Assembly (NCBI RefSeq): GCF_902167145.1 | Contig: NC_050104.1 | Location: 98,715,849-98,779,848 of the forward strand | Origin: Zea mays | Taxonomy: Eukaryota; Streptophyta; Magnoliopsida; Poales; Poaceae | Reading direction: 5' to 3' | Length of the DNA: 64,000 bases | In this document: one piece after another, positions 11,021 to 21,453 of the stretch | Layout of the letters: each line of letters begins with the position of its first letter | How positions within the stretch are numbered: position 1 is the first letter of the stretch | Made by a program: the position numbers and the translations under genes | The notes under the pieces: model-generated | Databases searched by the model: none | The model's input: only the letters and a program-made list of their open reading frames with translations | What the model was told of the DNA's origin: nothing

Positions 11021-11033
11021 CTACAAAACAATT

Positions 11034-13724
11034 TTAGTTCTTGACTTTAGGTACCCAAACGGTTTTGGGTCCTTTGGCATTAGAAACAAGAACTTTGGGT
11101 ACCCAAACACAAGTCTTGGAGCCCTTGTGTTTGCCCCCAACAATTTTGGCAACTACTTTGCCGGATTTGCTAGTTAAAACATAAGATGCATCAAAAGTTT
11201 TAAATGAAACAATATGATCATTTGATGCATTAGTGGTTTTCTTTCTAGGCAACTTGGCATGGGTTGGTTGCCTAGATCTAGATGTCTCACCCTTATACAT
11301 GAAAGCATGATTAGGGCCAGAGTGAGACTTCCTAGAATGAATCTTTCTAATTTTGCTCTCAGGATAGCCGGCAGGGTACAAAATGTAACCCTCGTTATCC
11401 TGAGGCATGGGAGCCTTGCCCTTAACAAAGTTAGATAGGTTCTTTGGAGGAGCATTAAGTTTGACATTGTCTCCCCTTTGGAAGCCAATGCCATCCTTAA
11501 TGCCAGGGCGTCTCCCATTATAAAGCATGCTACGAGCAAATTTAAATTTCTCATTTTCTAGATTGTGCTCGGCAATTTTAGCATTTAATTTTGCTATATG
11601 ATCATTTTGTTGTTTAATTAAAGCCATATGATCAAGAATAGCATTAACATCAATATCTCTACATCTAGTGCAAATAGAAACATGCTCAAGATTAGATGTA
11701 GAGGGTTTGCAAGATTTAAGTTCTACAACCTTAGCATGCAACATTTCATTCTTAGTTCTAAGGTCGGAAATAGTAGCATTGCAAACATTAAAATCTTTAG
11801 CCTTAGCAATTAAATTTTCATTCTCTAATCTAAGGCTAGCAAGAGATGCATTCAATTCATCAATCTTAGCAAGCAAGTCAATGTTATCATCTCTAAGATT
11901 GGGAATTGAAACATTACAAACATGTGAGTCAACCTTAGCATTTAAAATAGCATTTTCATTTCTAAGGTTGTTAATCGTCTCACGGCAAGTGCTTAGCTCA
12001 CTAGACAATTTTTCACATTTTTCTACTTCTAGAGCATAAGCCTTTTTAACCTTAACATGTTTCTTGTTTTCTTTAATTAGACAATCCTCTTGGGAGTCCA
12101 AAAGGTCATCCTTTTCATGAATAGCACTAACTAATTCATTTAACTTTTCTTTTTGAGCTATGTTAAGGTTGGCAAAAAGGGAACGCAAATTATCCTCCTC
12201 ATCACTAGCATTATCATCACTAGAAGATTCATATTTAGTGGAGGAGTTGGATTTAACCTTCTTCTTTTTGCCGTCCTTTGCCATGAGGCACTTGTGGCCG
12301 ACGTTGGGGAAGAGAAGTCCCTTGGTGACGGCGATGTTGGCGGCGTCCTCGTCGTCGGAGGAGTCGCTTGAGCTCTCGTCGGAGTCCCACTCGCGACAAA
12401 CATGGGCATCGCCGCCCTTCTTCCTGTAGTACCTCTTCTTCTCCTTTCTTCTCCCCTTCTTGTCGTCGCCTCGGTCACTGTCACTAGACATAGGACATTT
12501 AGCAATATAATGACCGGGCTTACCACATTTGTAGCAAACCTTCTTGGAGCGGGACTTGTAGTCTTTCCCCCTCCTTTGTTTGAGGATTTGGCGGAAGCTC
12601 TTGATGACGAGTGCCATCTCCTCATTGTCAAGCTTGGAGGCGTCTATTGGTTGTCGACTTGGTGTAGACTCCTCCTTCTTTTCTTCCGTCGCCTTGAATG
12701 CAACGGGTTGAGCTTCGGATGTGTCGCCAAGCTCGTTGATTTTCCTCGAGCCTTCTATCATGCACTCAAAACTTACAAAATGCCCGATAACTTCCTCGGG
12801 GGTCATTTTAGTATATCTAGGATTACCACGAATCAATTGAACTTGAGTGGGATTAAGAAAAATGAGAGATCTTAAAATAACATTTACCACTTCGTGGTCA
12901 TCCCACTTCTTGCTCCCGAGGTTGCGTACTTGGTTCACCAAAGTCTTGAGCCGGTTGTACATGTGTTGTGGCTCCTCCCCTTTTTGAAGCCGGAACCGAC
13001 CGAGCTCCCCCTCGATCGTTTCCCGCTTGGTGATCTTGGTGAGCTCATCTCCCTCGTGCGCAGTTTTGAGCACATCCCAAATCTCCTTTGCATTTTTCAA
13101 CCCTTGCACTTTGTTGTATTCTTCCTTGCTTAGAGAGGCAAGGAGTATGGTTGTGGCTTGAGAGTTGAAGTGCTCGATTTGGGCCACCTCATCCTCATCA
13201 TAGTTTTCATCCCCTACGGATGGTACCTGCGCACCAAACTCAACAACATCCCATATGCTTTTGTGGAGCGAGATTAGATGAAATCGCATTAAATCGCTCC
13301 ACCTAGCGTAATCTTCACCATCAAAAGTTGGTGGTTTGCCTAGTGGGACGGAAAGTAAAGGTGTATGTTTGGAAATGCGAGGGTAGCGTAGAGGGATCTT
13401 ACTATACTTCTTGCGCTCTTGGCGCTTAGAAGTGACGGAGGGCGCATCGGAGTCGGAGGTCGATGTTGATGAAGTGTCGGTCTCGTAGTAGACCACCTTC
13501 CTCATCCTCTTGTGCTTGTCGCCTTTCCGATGCGGCTTGTGGGAAGAAGATTTTTCCTTCTTCTCTTTGTGGTGAGAAGAAGATTTCTTCTCCTTCCCTT
13601 TGTTGGAGGAGCTCTTCTTCTTCTCCCTCCTTTTGGTGCGGGACTCTTCCGATGAAGTGCTCCCGTAGCTTGTAGTGGGCTTTTCGCCGGTCTCCATCTC
13701 CTTCTTGGCGTGATCTCCCGACAT
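11034..13724 (-). CDS. gag: Sirevirus B gag (nucleocapsid/capsid protein)
   Basis: 896 residues from the ATG at 13724 (MSGDHAKKEMETGEK); a GTG just upstream is not needed. The N-terminus is very rich in Lys and Ser, with repeated KKSSSNKGKEKKSS-like stretches. It is followed by the copia gag core (LPTFDGEDYARW-type block, LASLSKEEYNKVQGLK), the CCHC knuckle CYKCGKPGHYIAKC, an acidic serine block and about 200 residues of Asn/Leu-rich coiled coil. The C-terminus ends with two WVPKV motifs and the stop at 11034. Sirevirus gags are long and have this C-terminal extension. It packages the genomic RNA. It is intact and its length equals that of the D copy (898). Confidence 0.94.
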   Translation of the reverse strand: MSGDHAKKEMETGEKPTTSYGSTSSEESRTKRREKKKSSSNKGKEKKSSSHHKEKKEKSSSHKPHRKGDKHKRMRKVVYYETDTSSTSTSDSDAPSVTSKRQERKKYSKIPLRYPRISKHTPLLSVPLGKPPTFDGEDYARWSDLMRFHLISLHKSIWDVVEFGAQVPSVGDENYDEDEVAQIEHFNSQATTILLASLSKEEYNKVQGLKNAKEIWDVLKTAHEGDELTKITKRETIEGELGRFRLQKGEEPQHMYNRLKTLVNQVRNLGSKKWDDHEVVNVILRSLIFLNPTQVQLIRGNPRYTKMTPEEVIGHFVSFECMIEGSRKINELGDTSEAQPVAFKATEEKKEESTPSRQPIDASKLDNEEMALVIKSFRQILKQRRGKDYKSRSKKVCYKCGKPGHYIAKCPMSSDSDRGDDKKGRRKEKKRYYRKKGGDAHVCREWDSDESSSDSSDDEDAANIAVTKGLLFPNVGHKCLMAKDGKKKKVKSNSSTKYESSSDDNASDEEDNLRSLFANLNIAQKEKLNELVSAIHEKDDLLDSQEDCLIKENKKHVKVKKAYALEVEKCEKLSSELSTCRETINNLRNENAILNAKVDSHVCNVSIPNLRDDNIDLLAKIDELNASLASLRLENENLIAKAKDFNVCNATISDLRTKNEMLHAKVVELKSCKPSTSNLEHVSICTRCRDIDVNAILDHMALIKQQNDHIAKLNAKIAEHNLENEKFKFARSMLYNGRRPGIKDGIGFQRGDNVKLNAPPKNLSNFVKGKAPMPQDNEGYILYPAGYPESKIRKIHSRKSHSGPNHAFMYKGETSRSRQPTHAKLPRKKTTNASNDHIVSFKTFDASYVLTSKSGKVVAKIVGGKHKGSKTCVWVPKVLVSNAKGPKTVWVPKVKN

Positions 13725-13751
13725 CACTTCGAGCGGTTAGGCTCTAATGAA

Positions 13752-13770
13752 GCACCGGGCTCTGATACCA
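13752..13770 (-). other. primer-binding site of Sirevirus B
   Basis: In the element's sense it reads TGGTATCAGAGCCCGGTGC, two bases after the 5' LTR. The first 13 bases fit the 3' end of plant initiator tRNA-Met perfectly, so minus-strand priming should be intact. Confidence 0.9.
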
Positions 13771-13772
13771 AT

Positions 13773-15108
13773 TGATAGTCGCCTAGAGGGGGGGTGAATA
13801 GGGCGAAACTGAAATTTACAAATATAAACACAACTACAAGCCGGGTTAGCGTTAGAAATATAAGTGAGTCCGAGAGAGAGGGCGCAAAACAAATCCCAAG
13901 CGAATAAGCAAGAGAGACACGGAGATTTGTTTTACCGAGGTTCGGTTCTTGCAAACCTACTCCCCGTTGAGGAGGCCACAAAGGCCGGGTCTCTTTCAAC
14001 CCTTCCCTCTCTCAAACGGTCCCTCGGACCGAGTGAGCTTCTCTTCTCTAATCAAAGCCGGGAACAAAACTTTCCCGCAAGGGCCACCACACAATTTGGT
14101 GCCTCTTGCCTTGATTACAATGGAGTTTTGATCACAAGAACAAGTGAGAAAGAAAAGAAGCAATCCAAGCGCAAGAGCTCAAATGAACACGGCAAATCAC
14201 TCTCACTAGTCACTAGGGTTTTGTGTGGAATTGGAGAGGATTTGATCTCTTTGAATGTGTCTAGAATTGAATGCCTAGCTCTTGTAAGTGGTTGAGAAGT
14301 GGAAAACTTGGATGGCAATGAATGTGGGGTGGTTGGGGTATTTATAGCCCCAACCACCAAAAGTGACCGTTGCTGGCAGCCTCTGTTTGATGGCGCACCG
14401 GACAGTCCGGTGCACACCGGACAGTCCGGTGCCTCTGCCACGTCACCATTGCCGTTGGATTCTGACCGTTGAAGCTTCTGACTTGTGGGCCTGCCGAGGT
14501 GTCCGGTGCACACCGGACATGCACTGTTTGATGTCCGGTGCACCGGTATGGGCAGCCCTGACGTCTGCGCGCGCTGCGCGCGCATTTAATGCTGCGCAGA
14601 GAGCCGTTGGCGCCGCAGAGAGCCGTTGCTCCGCTGTCACACCGGACAGTCCGGTGCACACCGGACAGTCCGGTGAATTATAGCGGAGCGGCTATCGTGA
14701 AAACCCGAGGATGACGAGTTCCGGAGGCCGCGGTTCGTTGGCGCACCGGACATGTCCGGTGTACACCGGACAGTCCGGTGAATTATAGCGCGCCGGCCTC
14801 CGCGAATTCCCGAGGGCGAAGGGTTGAAGTCGAAGTCCTCTGGCGAAGGGTAGAAAACGAAGTCTACGGGCGCACCGGACACTGTCCGGTGCACACCGGA
14901 CAGTCCGGTGCCTCCAGCCAGAGGTGCCCTCGGTTGCCTTATTGCTCCTTTGTTGAATCCAACACTTGGTCTTTTTATTGGCTAGATGTGAACCTTTTGC
15001 ACCTGTATAACTTATACACTAGAGCAAACTAGTCAGTCCAATATTTGTGTTGGGCAATTCAACCACCAAAATTATTTAGGAACTAGGTGTAAGCCTAATT
15101 CCCTTTCA
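13773..15108 (-). repeat. 5' LTR of Sirevirus B
   Basis: 1,336 bp, identical to the LTR at 5558-6893 except for one base seen by eye (about 14694). In the element's sense the promoter (TATA within a GGTTGGGG/CCCCAACC dyad, about 14332-14357) would drive transcription leftward through gag and pol. Confidence 0.94.
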
Positions 15109-15113
15109 GAGAC

Positions 15114-15363
15114 ATCTAGTTCTAGGCAACCAACCCGTGCTAAGTTGCCTAAGGAGAAAACTCCTAGTGCATCAAATGATCATGACATTTCTTTTAAAAC
15201 TTTTGATGCATCTTATGTGTTAACTAACAAATCCGGCAAGGTAGTTGCCAAGTATGTTGGGGGCAAGCACAAGGGGTCAAAAACTTGTGTTTGGGTACCC
15301 AAAGTTCTTGTGTCTAATGCCAAAGGACCCAAAACCATTTGGGTACCTAAAGTCAAGAACTAA
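15114..15363 (+). pseudogene. gag: Sirevirus A gag, C-terminal part
   Basis: This resumes A gag after B. It encodes the SSSRQPTRAKLP-like segment, the SFKTFDASYVLTNKSGKVVAK block and the paired WVPKV motifs before the TAA at 15361-15363. It belongs to the gag whose earlier part is 3200-5557 and is separated from it by the GAGAC-flanked B insertion. The whole gene is inactive because of the upstream frameshift. Confidence 0.9.
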
Positions 15364-15376
15364 AATTGTTTTGTAG

Positions 15377-16011
15377 GTTTATGCATCCGGGGGCTCAAGT
15401 TGGATCATCGATAGCGGGTGCACAAACCACATGACAGGGGAGAAGAAAATGTTCTCCTCCTATGAGAAAAACCAAGATCCCCAACGAGCTATCACATTCG
15501 GGGATGGGAACCAAGGTTTGGTCAAAGGATTGGGTAAAATTGCTATATCACCTGACCATTCCATTTCCAATGTTTTTCTTGTAGATTCTTTAGATTACAA
15601 TTTGCTTTCCATTTCTCAATTATGTCAAATGGGCTACAACTGTCTATTTACTGATGTAGGTGTCACTGTCTTTAGAAGAAGTGATGATTCAGTAGCATTT
15701 AAGGGAGTGTTAGAGGGTCAGCTATACTTAGGAGATTTTGATAGAGCTGAACTCGACACTTGCTTAATTGCTAAGACTAACATGGGTTGGCTCTGGCACC
15801 GCCGACTAGCCCATGTTGGGATGAAGAATTTTCATAAGCTTCTAAAGGGAGAGCACATTTTAGGACTAACAAATGTTCATTTTGAGAAAGACAAGATTTG
15901 TAGCGCATGCCAAGCAGGGAAGCAAGTTGGTGCTCATCATCCACATAAGAACATCATGACGACTGACAGGCCACTGGAACTCCTACACATGGACCTATTC
16001 GGCCTGATAGC
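15377..16011 (+). pseudogene. pol: Sirevirus A pol, protease to integrase start
   Basis: The frame opens after TAG (15374-15376). It has the aspartic protease motif [14 protein letters not shown] (about 15401-15442), the pre-integrase zinc domain (WHRRLAHVG...CSACQAGK) and the first integrase block (HMDLFG). D is inserted directly after the codons for FGLIA, and the gene resumes at 25494. This first piece has no stop, but the rest of pol has several. Confidence 0.9.
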
Positions 16012-17341
16012 TGATAGTCGCCTAGAGGGGGGGTGAATAGGGCGAAACTGAAATTTACAAATATAAACACAACTACAAGCCGGGTTAGCGTTAGTAATAA
16101 AGAAAAGAGTCCGCGAGAGAGGGTGGAAAACAAATCGCAAGCAAATAAAGAGTGTGACACTCGGATTTGTTTTACCGAGGTTCGGTTTTCGCAAACCTAC
16201 TCCCCGTTGAGGAGGCCACAAAGGCCGGGTCTCTTTCAACCCTTCCCTCTCTCAAACGATCCACGGATCGAGTGAGCTTTCTCTTCTCAATCACTTGGAA
16301 CACAAGGTTCCCACAAGGACCACCACAAGTTTGGTGTCTCTTGCCTCAATTACAAGTGACTTTGGTTGCAAAGAAAGGATCAAGAAAGAAGAAAGCAATC
16401 CAAGCGCAAGAGCTCGAAAGAACACAAGCAAATCACTCTCTCTAATCACTATGGCTTTGTGTGGAATTTGGAGAGGATTTGATCTCTTTGGTGTGTCTAG
16501 AATTGAATACTAGAGCTCTTGTAGTAGTTGGGAAGTGGAAAACTTGGATGCAATGAATGGTGGGGTGGTTGGGGTATTTATAGCCCCAACCACCAAAAGT
16601 GGCCGTTGGGAGGCTGTCTGTTCGATGGCGCACCGGACAGTCCGGTGCACACCGGACAGTCCGGTGCCCCCTGCCACGCCATCACTGCCATTGGATTCTG
16701 ACCGTTGGAGCTTCTGACTTGTGGGCCCGCCTGGGTGTCCGGTGCACACCAGACAGGTACTGTTTGCTGTCCGGTGTGCCAGTATGGGCGCGCCTGACAT
16801 CTGCGCGCGCTGCGCGCGCATTTAATGCACCGCAGAGAGCCGTTGGCGCGGAGATAGCCGTTGCTCCGGAGTTGCACCGGACAGTCCGGTGCACACCGGA
16901 CATGTCCGGTGAATTATAGCGGACTAGCCGTTGGAGTTTCCCGAAGCTGGCGAGTTCCTGAGGCCGACCTCCCTTGGCGCACCGGACACTGTCCGGTGTA
17001 CACCGGACAGTCCGGTGAATTATAGCGGAGTCGCCTCTGGAAATTCCCGAAGGCGGCGAGTTTGCGTTGGAGTCCTCTGGTGCACCGGACATGTCCGGTG
17101 GTGCACCGGACACTGTCCGGTGGCACACCGGACAGTCCGGTGCGCCAGACCAGAGGTGCCTTCGGTTGGCCCTTTGCTCTTTTGTTGAATCCAACTCTTG
17201 GTCTTTTTATTGGCTAAGAGTGAACCTTTAGCACCTGTATAACTTATACACTAGAGCAAACTAGTTAGTCCGATTATTTGTGTTGGGCATTTCAACCACC
17301 AAAATTAATTAGGGACTAGGTGTAAGCCTAATTCCCTTTCA
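16012..17341 (-). repeat. 3' LTR of Sirevirus D
   Basis: 1,330 bp, with the dyad repeats CACCGGACAGTCCGGTG concentrated at about 16630-17140. It holds two more 20 bp repeat units than the partner LTR, at about 16648 and 17120. The TATA box sits in the GGTTGGGG/CCCCAACC dyad at about 16567-16592. Confidence 0.93.
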
Positions 17342-18197
17342 ATCTCCCCCTTTTTGGTGATTGATGCCAACACAAACCAAAGCAAATATAGAAGTGCATA
17401 ATTGAACTAGTTTGCATAATGTAAGTGCAAAGGTTGCTTGGAATTTGAGCCAATATTAATACTTACAAGATATGCATGGATTGTTTCTTTCTTATATAAT
17501 ATTTTGGACCACGCTTGCACCACATGTTTTGTTTTTGCAAACTCTTTTGAAAATCCGTTTCAAAGTTCTTTTGCAAATAGTCAAAGGTAGTGAATAAGAA
17601 TTTGCAAAGCATTTTTAAGATTTGAAATTTTCTCCCCCTGTTTCAAATGCTCTCCTTTGACTAAACAAAACTCCCCCTAAAAGAGATCCACCTCTTAGTG
17701 TTCAAGAGGGTTTTGATATACCATTTTTGAAATACTACTTTCTCCCCCTTTTAAACACAATAGGATACCAATTGATAAATATTCAACACAAAGTTTTTGA
17801 AATTGGTGGTGGTGCGGTCCTTTTGCTTTGGGCTCAATTCTCCCCCTTTTTGGCATGAATCGCCAAAAACGGAATCATTAGAGCCCTATGAGAGATTTAT
17901 TCCCCTTTGGTCATAAATAAATGAGTTAAGATTATACCAAAGACGAAGTCCGATTCTTTTGCTTTGGGCTCTTACTTTCTCCCCCAAAGACAATGCTTTT
18001 CTCCCCCAAGAATGGAGAATTTCTTGGAGCGACGGCGAAGGATGAGTTACGTAGTGGAAGCCTTTTGTCTTCGCCGAAGACTCCAATTCCCTTTCAATAT
18101 ACCTATGACTTGGTTTGAAATAGACTTGAAAGACACATTAGTCATAGCATATGAAAAAGAGATGATCAAAGGTATATAGAAGAGCAATGTATGCAAT
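17342..18197 (-). other. 3' non-coding region of Sirevirus D with repeated polypurine tracts
   Basis: The tract next to the LTR (17342-17356 in the sense AAAAAGGGGGAGATT) and further CTCCCCC runs on the plus strand at about 17632, 17670, 17742, 17841 and 17980 repeat the pattern seen in B. The dyad GTCTTCGCCGAAGAC and the copy of the LTR start follow at about 18068-18100. No gene is seen. Confidence 0.72.
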
Positions 18198-21100
18198 TTA
18201 ACAAAAGAAGTTCCTAGAATCAAGAATATTGAGCTCATGCCTAAGTTTGTTAAAAGATTGTTCATCAAGAGGCTTGGTAAAGATATCGGCTAATTGATCT
18301 TTAGTGTTAATGTAAGAAATCTCGATATCTCCCTTTTGTTGGTGATCCCTAAGAAAATGATACCGAATGGCTATGTGTTTAGTGCGGCTATGCTCGACGG
18401 GATTGTCGGCCATTTTGATTGCACTCTCATTATCACATAGCAAAGGGACTTTGGTTAATTTGTAACCATAGTCCCGCAGGGTTTGCCTCATCCAAAGCAA
18501 TTGCGCGCAACAATGACCTGCGGCAATGTACTCGGCTTCGGCGGTGGAAAGAGCGACCGAATTTTGCTTCTTTGAAGCCCAAGACACCAAGGATCTTCCC
18601 AAGAACTGGCAAGTCCCCGATGTGCTCTTCCTATTAATTTTGCACCCCGCCCAATCGGCATCCGAATAACCAATTAAATCAAATGTGGATCCCCTAGGAT
18701 ACCAAAGCCCAAACTTAGGAGTATAAGCCAAATATCTCAAGATTCGTTTCACGGCCGTAAGGTGAGCTTCCTTAGGGTCGGCTTGGAATCTTGCACACAT
18801 GCAAACGGAAAGCATAATGTCCGGTCGAGATGCACATAAATAGAGTAATGAACCAATCATCGACCGGTATACCTTTTGATCCACGGACTTACCTCCCATG
18901 TCGAGGTCGAGATGCCCATTAGTTCCCATGGGTGTTTTGATGGGTTTAGCATCCTTCATCCCAAACTTGGTTAGAATGTCTTGAGTGTACTTCGTTTGGC
19001 TGATGAAGGTGCCCTCTTGGAGTTGCTTCACTTGAAATCCTAAGAAGTACTTCAACTCCCCCATCATAGACATCTCGAACTTTTGTGTCATGATCCTACT
19101 AAACTCTTCACATGTAGATTCGTTAGTAGACCCAAATATAATATCATCAACATAAATTTGGCATATAAACAAATCATTCTCAAGTGTTTTGGTAAAGAGC
19201 GTAGGATCGGCCTTTCCGACTTTGAATCCATTTGCAATAAGAAAATCTCTAAGGCATTCATACCATGCTCTTGGGGCTTGCTTGAGCCCATAAAGCGCCT
19301 TAGAGAGCTTATAGACATGGTTAGGGTACTCACAGTCTTCAAAGCCGGGAGGTTGCTCAACATAGACCTCTTCCTTGATTGGTCCATTGAGGAAGGCACT
19401 TTTCACGTCCATTTGATAAAGCTTAAAGCCATGGTAAGTAGCATAGGCTAATAATATGCGAATTGATTCAAGCCTAGCTACGGGTGCATAGGTTTCACCG
19501 AAATCCAAACCTTCGACTTGGGAGTATCCTTTGGCCACAAGTCGAGCTTTGTTCCTTGTCACCACACCATGCTCATCTTGCTTGTTGCGGAAGACCCATT
19601 TGGTTCCTACAACATTTTGGTTAGGACGTGGAACTAAATGCCATACCTCATTCCTAGTGAAGTTGTTGAGCTCCTCTTGCATCGCCACCACCCAATCCGA
19701 ATCTTGGAGTGCTTCCTCTACCCTGTGTGGCTCAATAGAGGAAACAAACGAGTAATGTTCACAAAAATGTGCAACACGAGATCTAGTGGTTACCCCCTTA
19801 TGAATGTCGCCGAGGATAGTGTCGACGGGGTGATCTCGTTGGATTGCTTGGTGGACTCTTGGGTGTGGCGGTCTTTGTTCTTCATCCTCCTTGTCTTGAT
19901 CATTTGCATCTCTCCCTTGATCTATGCCGTCATCTTGAGGTGGCTCATTTGATTGATCTTCTTCTTCATCAACTTGAGCCTCTTCCTCATTTTGAGTTGG
20001 TGGAGATGCTTGCATGGAGGAGGATGGTTGATCTTGTGCATTTGGAGGCTCTTCGGATTCCTTAGGACATACATCCCCAACGGACATGTTCCTTAGCGCG
20101 ATGCACGGAGCCTCTTCAATACCTATCTCATCAAGATCAACTTGCTCCACTTGAGAGCCGTTAGTCTCATCAAACACAACATCACAAGAAACTTCAACTT
20201 GTCCGGAGGACTTGTTAAAGAATCTATATGCCCTTGTGTTTGAATCATATCCTAGTAAAAAGCCTTCTACAGTTTTAGGAGCAAATTTAGATTTTCTACC
20301 TCTTTTAACAAGAATAAAGCATTTGCTACCAAAAACTCTAAAATATGAAATGTTGGGCTTTTTACCGGTTAGGAGTTCATATGATGTCTTCTTGAGGATT
20401 CAGTGAAGATATAAACGATTGATGGCGTAGCAAGCGGTGTTGACCGCCTCGGCCCAAAACCGATCCGAAGTCTTGTACTCATCAAGCATGGTTCTTGCCA
20501 TGTCCAATAGAGTTCGATTCTTCCTCTCCACTACACCATTTTGTTGTGGCGTGTAGGGAGAAGAGAACTCATGCTTGATGCCCTCCTCCTCAAGAAAGCC
20601 TTCAATTTGAGAGTTCTTGAACTCCGTCCCGTTGTCGCTTCTTATTTTCTTGATCCTTAAGCCGAACTCATTTTGAGCCCGTCTCAAGAATCCCTTTAAG
20701 GTCTCTTGGGTTTGAGATTTTTCCTGCAAAAAGAATACCCAAGTGAAGCGAGAATAATCATCCACTATTACAAGACAATACTTACTCCCGCCGATGCTTA
20801 TGTAAGCAATCGGGCCGAATAGATCCATGTGGAGTAGCTCAAGCGGCCTGTCGGTCGTCATGATGTTCTTGTGTGGATGATGGGCGCCAACTTGCTTTCC
20901 TGCCTGGCATGAGCTACAAATCCTGTCTTTCTCAAAATGAACATTTGTTAATCCTAAAATGTGTTCTCCCTTTAGAAGCTTGTGAAGATTCTTCATCCCA
21001 ACATGTGCTAGTCGGCGATGCCAGAGCCAGCCCATGTTAGTCTTAGCAATTAAGCATGTGTCGAGTTCAGCTCTATCAAAATCTACTAAGTATAGCTGAC

Positions 21101-21440
21101 CCTCTAACACACCCTTAAATGCTATTGAATCATCACTTCTTCTAAAGACAATGACACCTACATCAGTAAAGAGACAGTTGTAGCCCATTTTGCATAATTG
21201 AGATACAGAAAGCAAATTGTAATCTAAAGAATCTATAAGAAAAACATTGGAAACAGAATGGTCAGGAGATATAGCTATTTTACCAAGACCTTTGACCAAA
21301 CTTTGATTTCCATCCCCGAATGTGATAGCTCGTTGGAGATCTTGGTTTTTCTCGTAGGAGGAGAACATCTTCTTCTCCCCTGTCATATGGTTTGTGCACC
21401 CGCTATCGAGTATCCAACTTGAGCCCCCGGATGCATAAAC
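18198..21440 (-). pseudogene. pol: Sirevirus D pol polyprotein with one nonsense codon
   Basis: The frame opens at 21440 (first Met 21386) and shows the same domains as B pol: protease [10 protein letters not shown], pre-integrase zinc domain, integrase core, reverse transcriptase with YVDDIIFG, and RNase H with [13 protein letters not shown] at 20400-20402, about residue 329 and just after the integrase core, interrupts it where B and C have CGA (Arg). This is a C-to-T change at a CpG, the signature of methylcytosine deamination. The rest reads open to the stop at 18198. Without suppression the product would lack reverse transcriptase, so D is probably unable to copy itself, though B or C enzymes could act in trans. 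Confidence 0.92.
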
Positions 21441-21453
21441 CTACAAAACAAGT

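Larger units (their letters stand above)
5558..15108 (-). mobile_element. Sirevirus B: complete, very young Ty1/copia element
   Basis: A 9,551 bp element inserted in A gag, reading right to left, with the 5 bp duplication GAGAC at 5553-5557 and 15109-15113. Both LTRs are 1,336 bp and I found one difference between them (G at about 6479, A at about 14694). gag (897 residues) and pol (1,063 from its first Met) are open, and the primer site and polypurine tract are intact. One substitution per 1,336 bp implies insertion some tens of thousands of years ago at usual grass LTR rates. Its LTR ends in ...GACTATCA, unlike the ...GACTTTCA of A and C, so B and D form a separate subfamily. Confidence 0.95.

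Noticed and set aside
16630..17140. Regularly repeated CACCGGACAGTCCGGTG palindromes looking like a CRISPR-type array
   Set aside because: They lie in LTR promoters of a plant retrotransposon, have no unique spacers of constant length and recur in all Sirevirus LTRs of the window.
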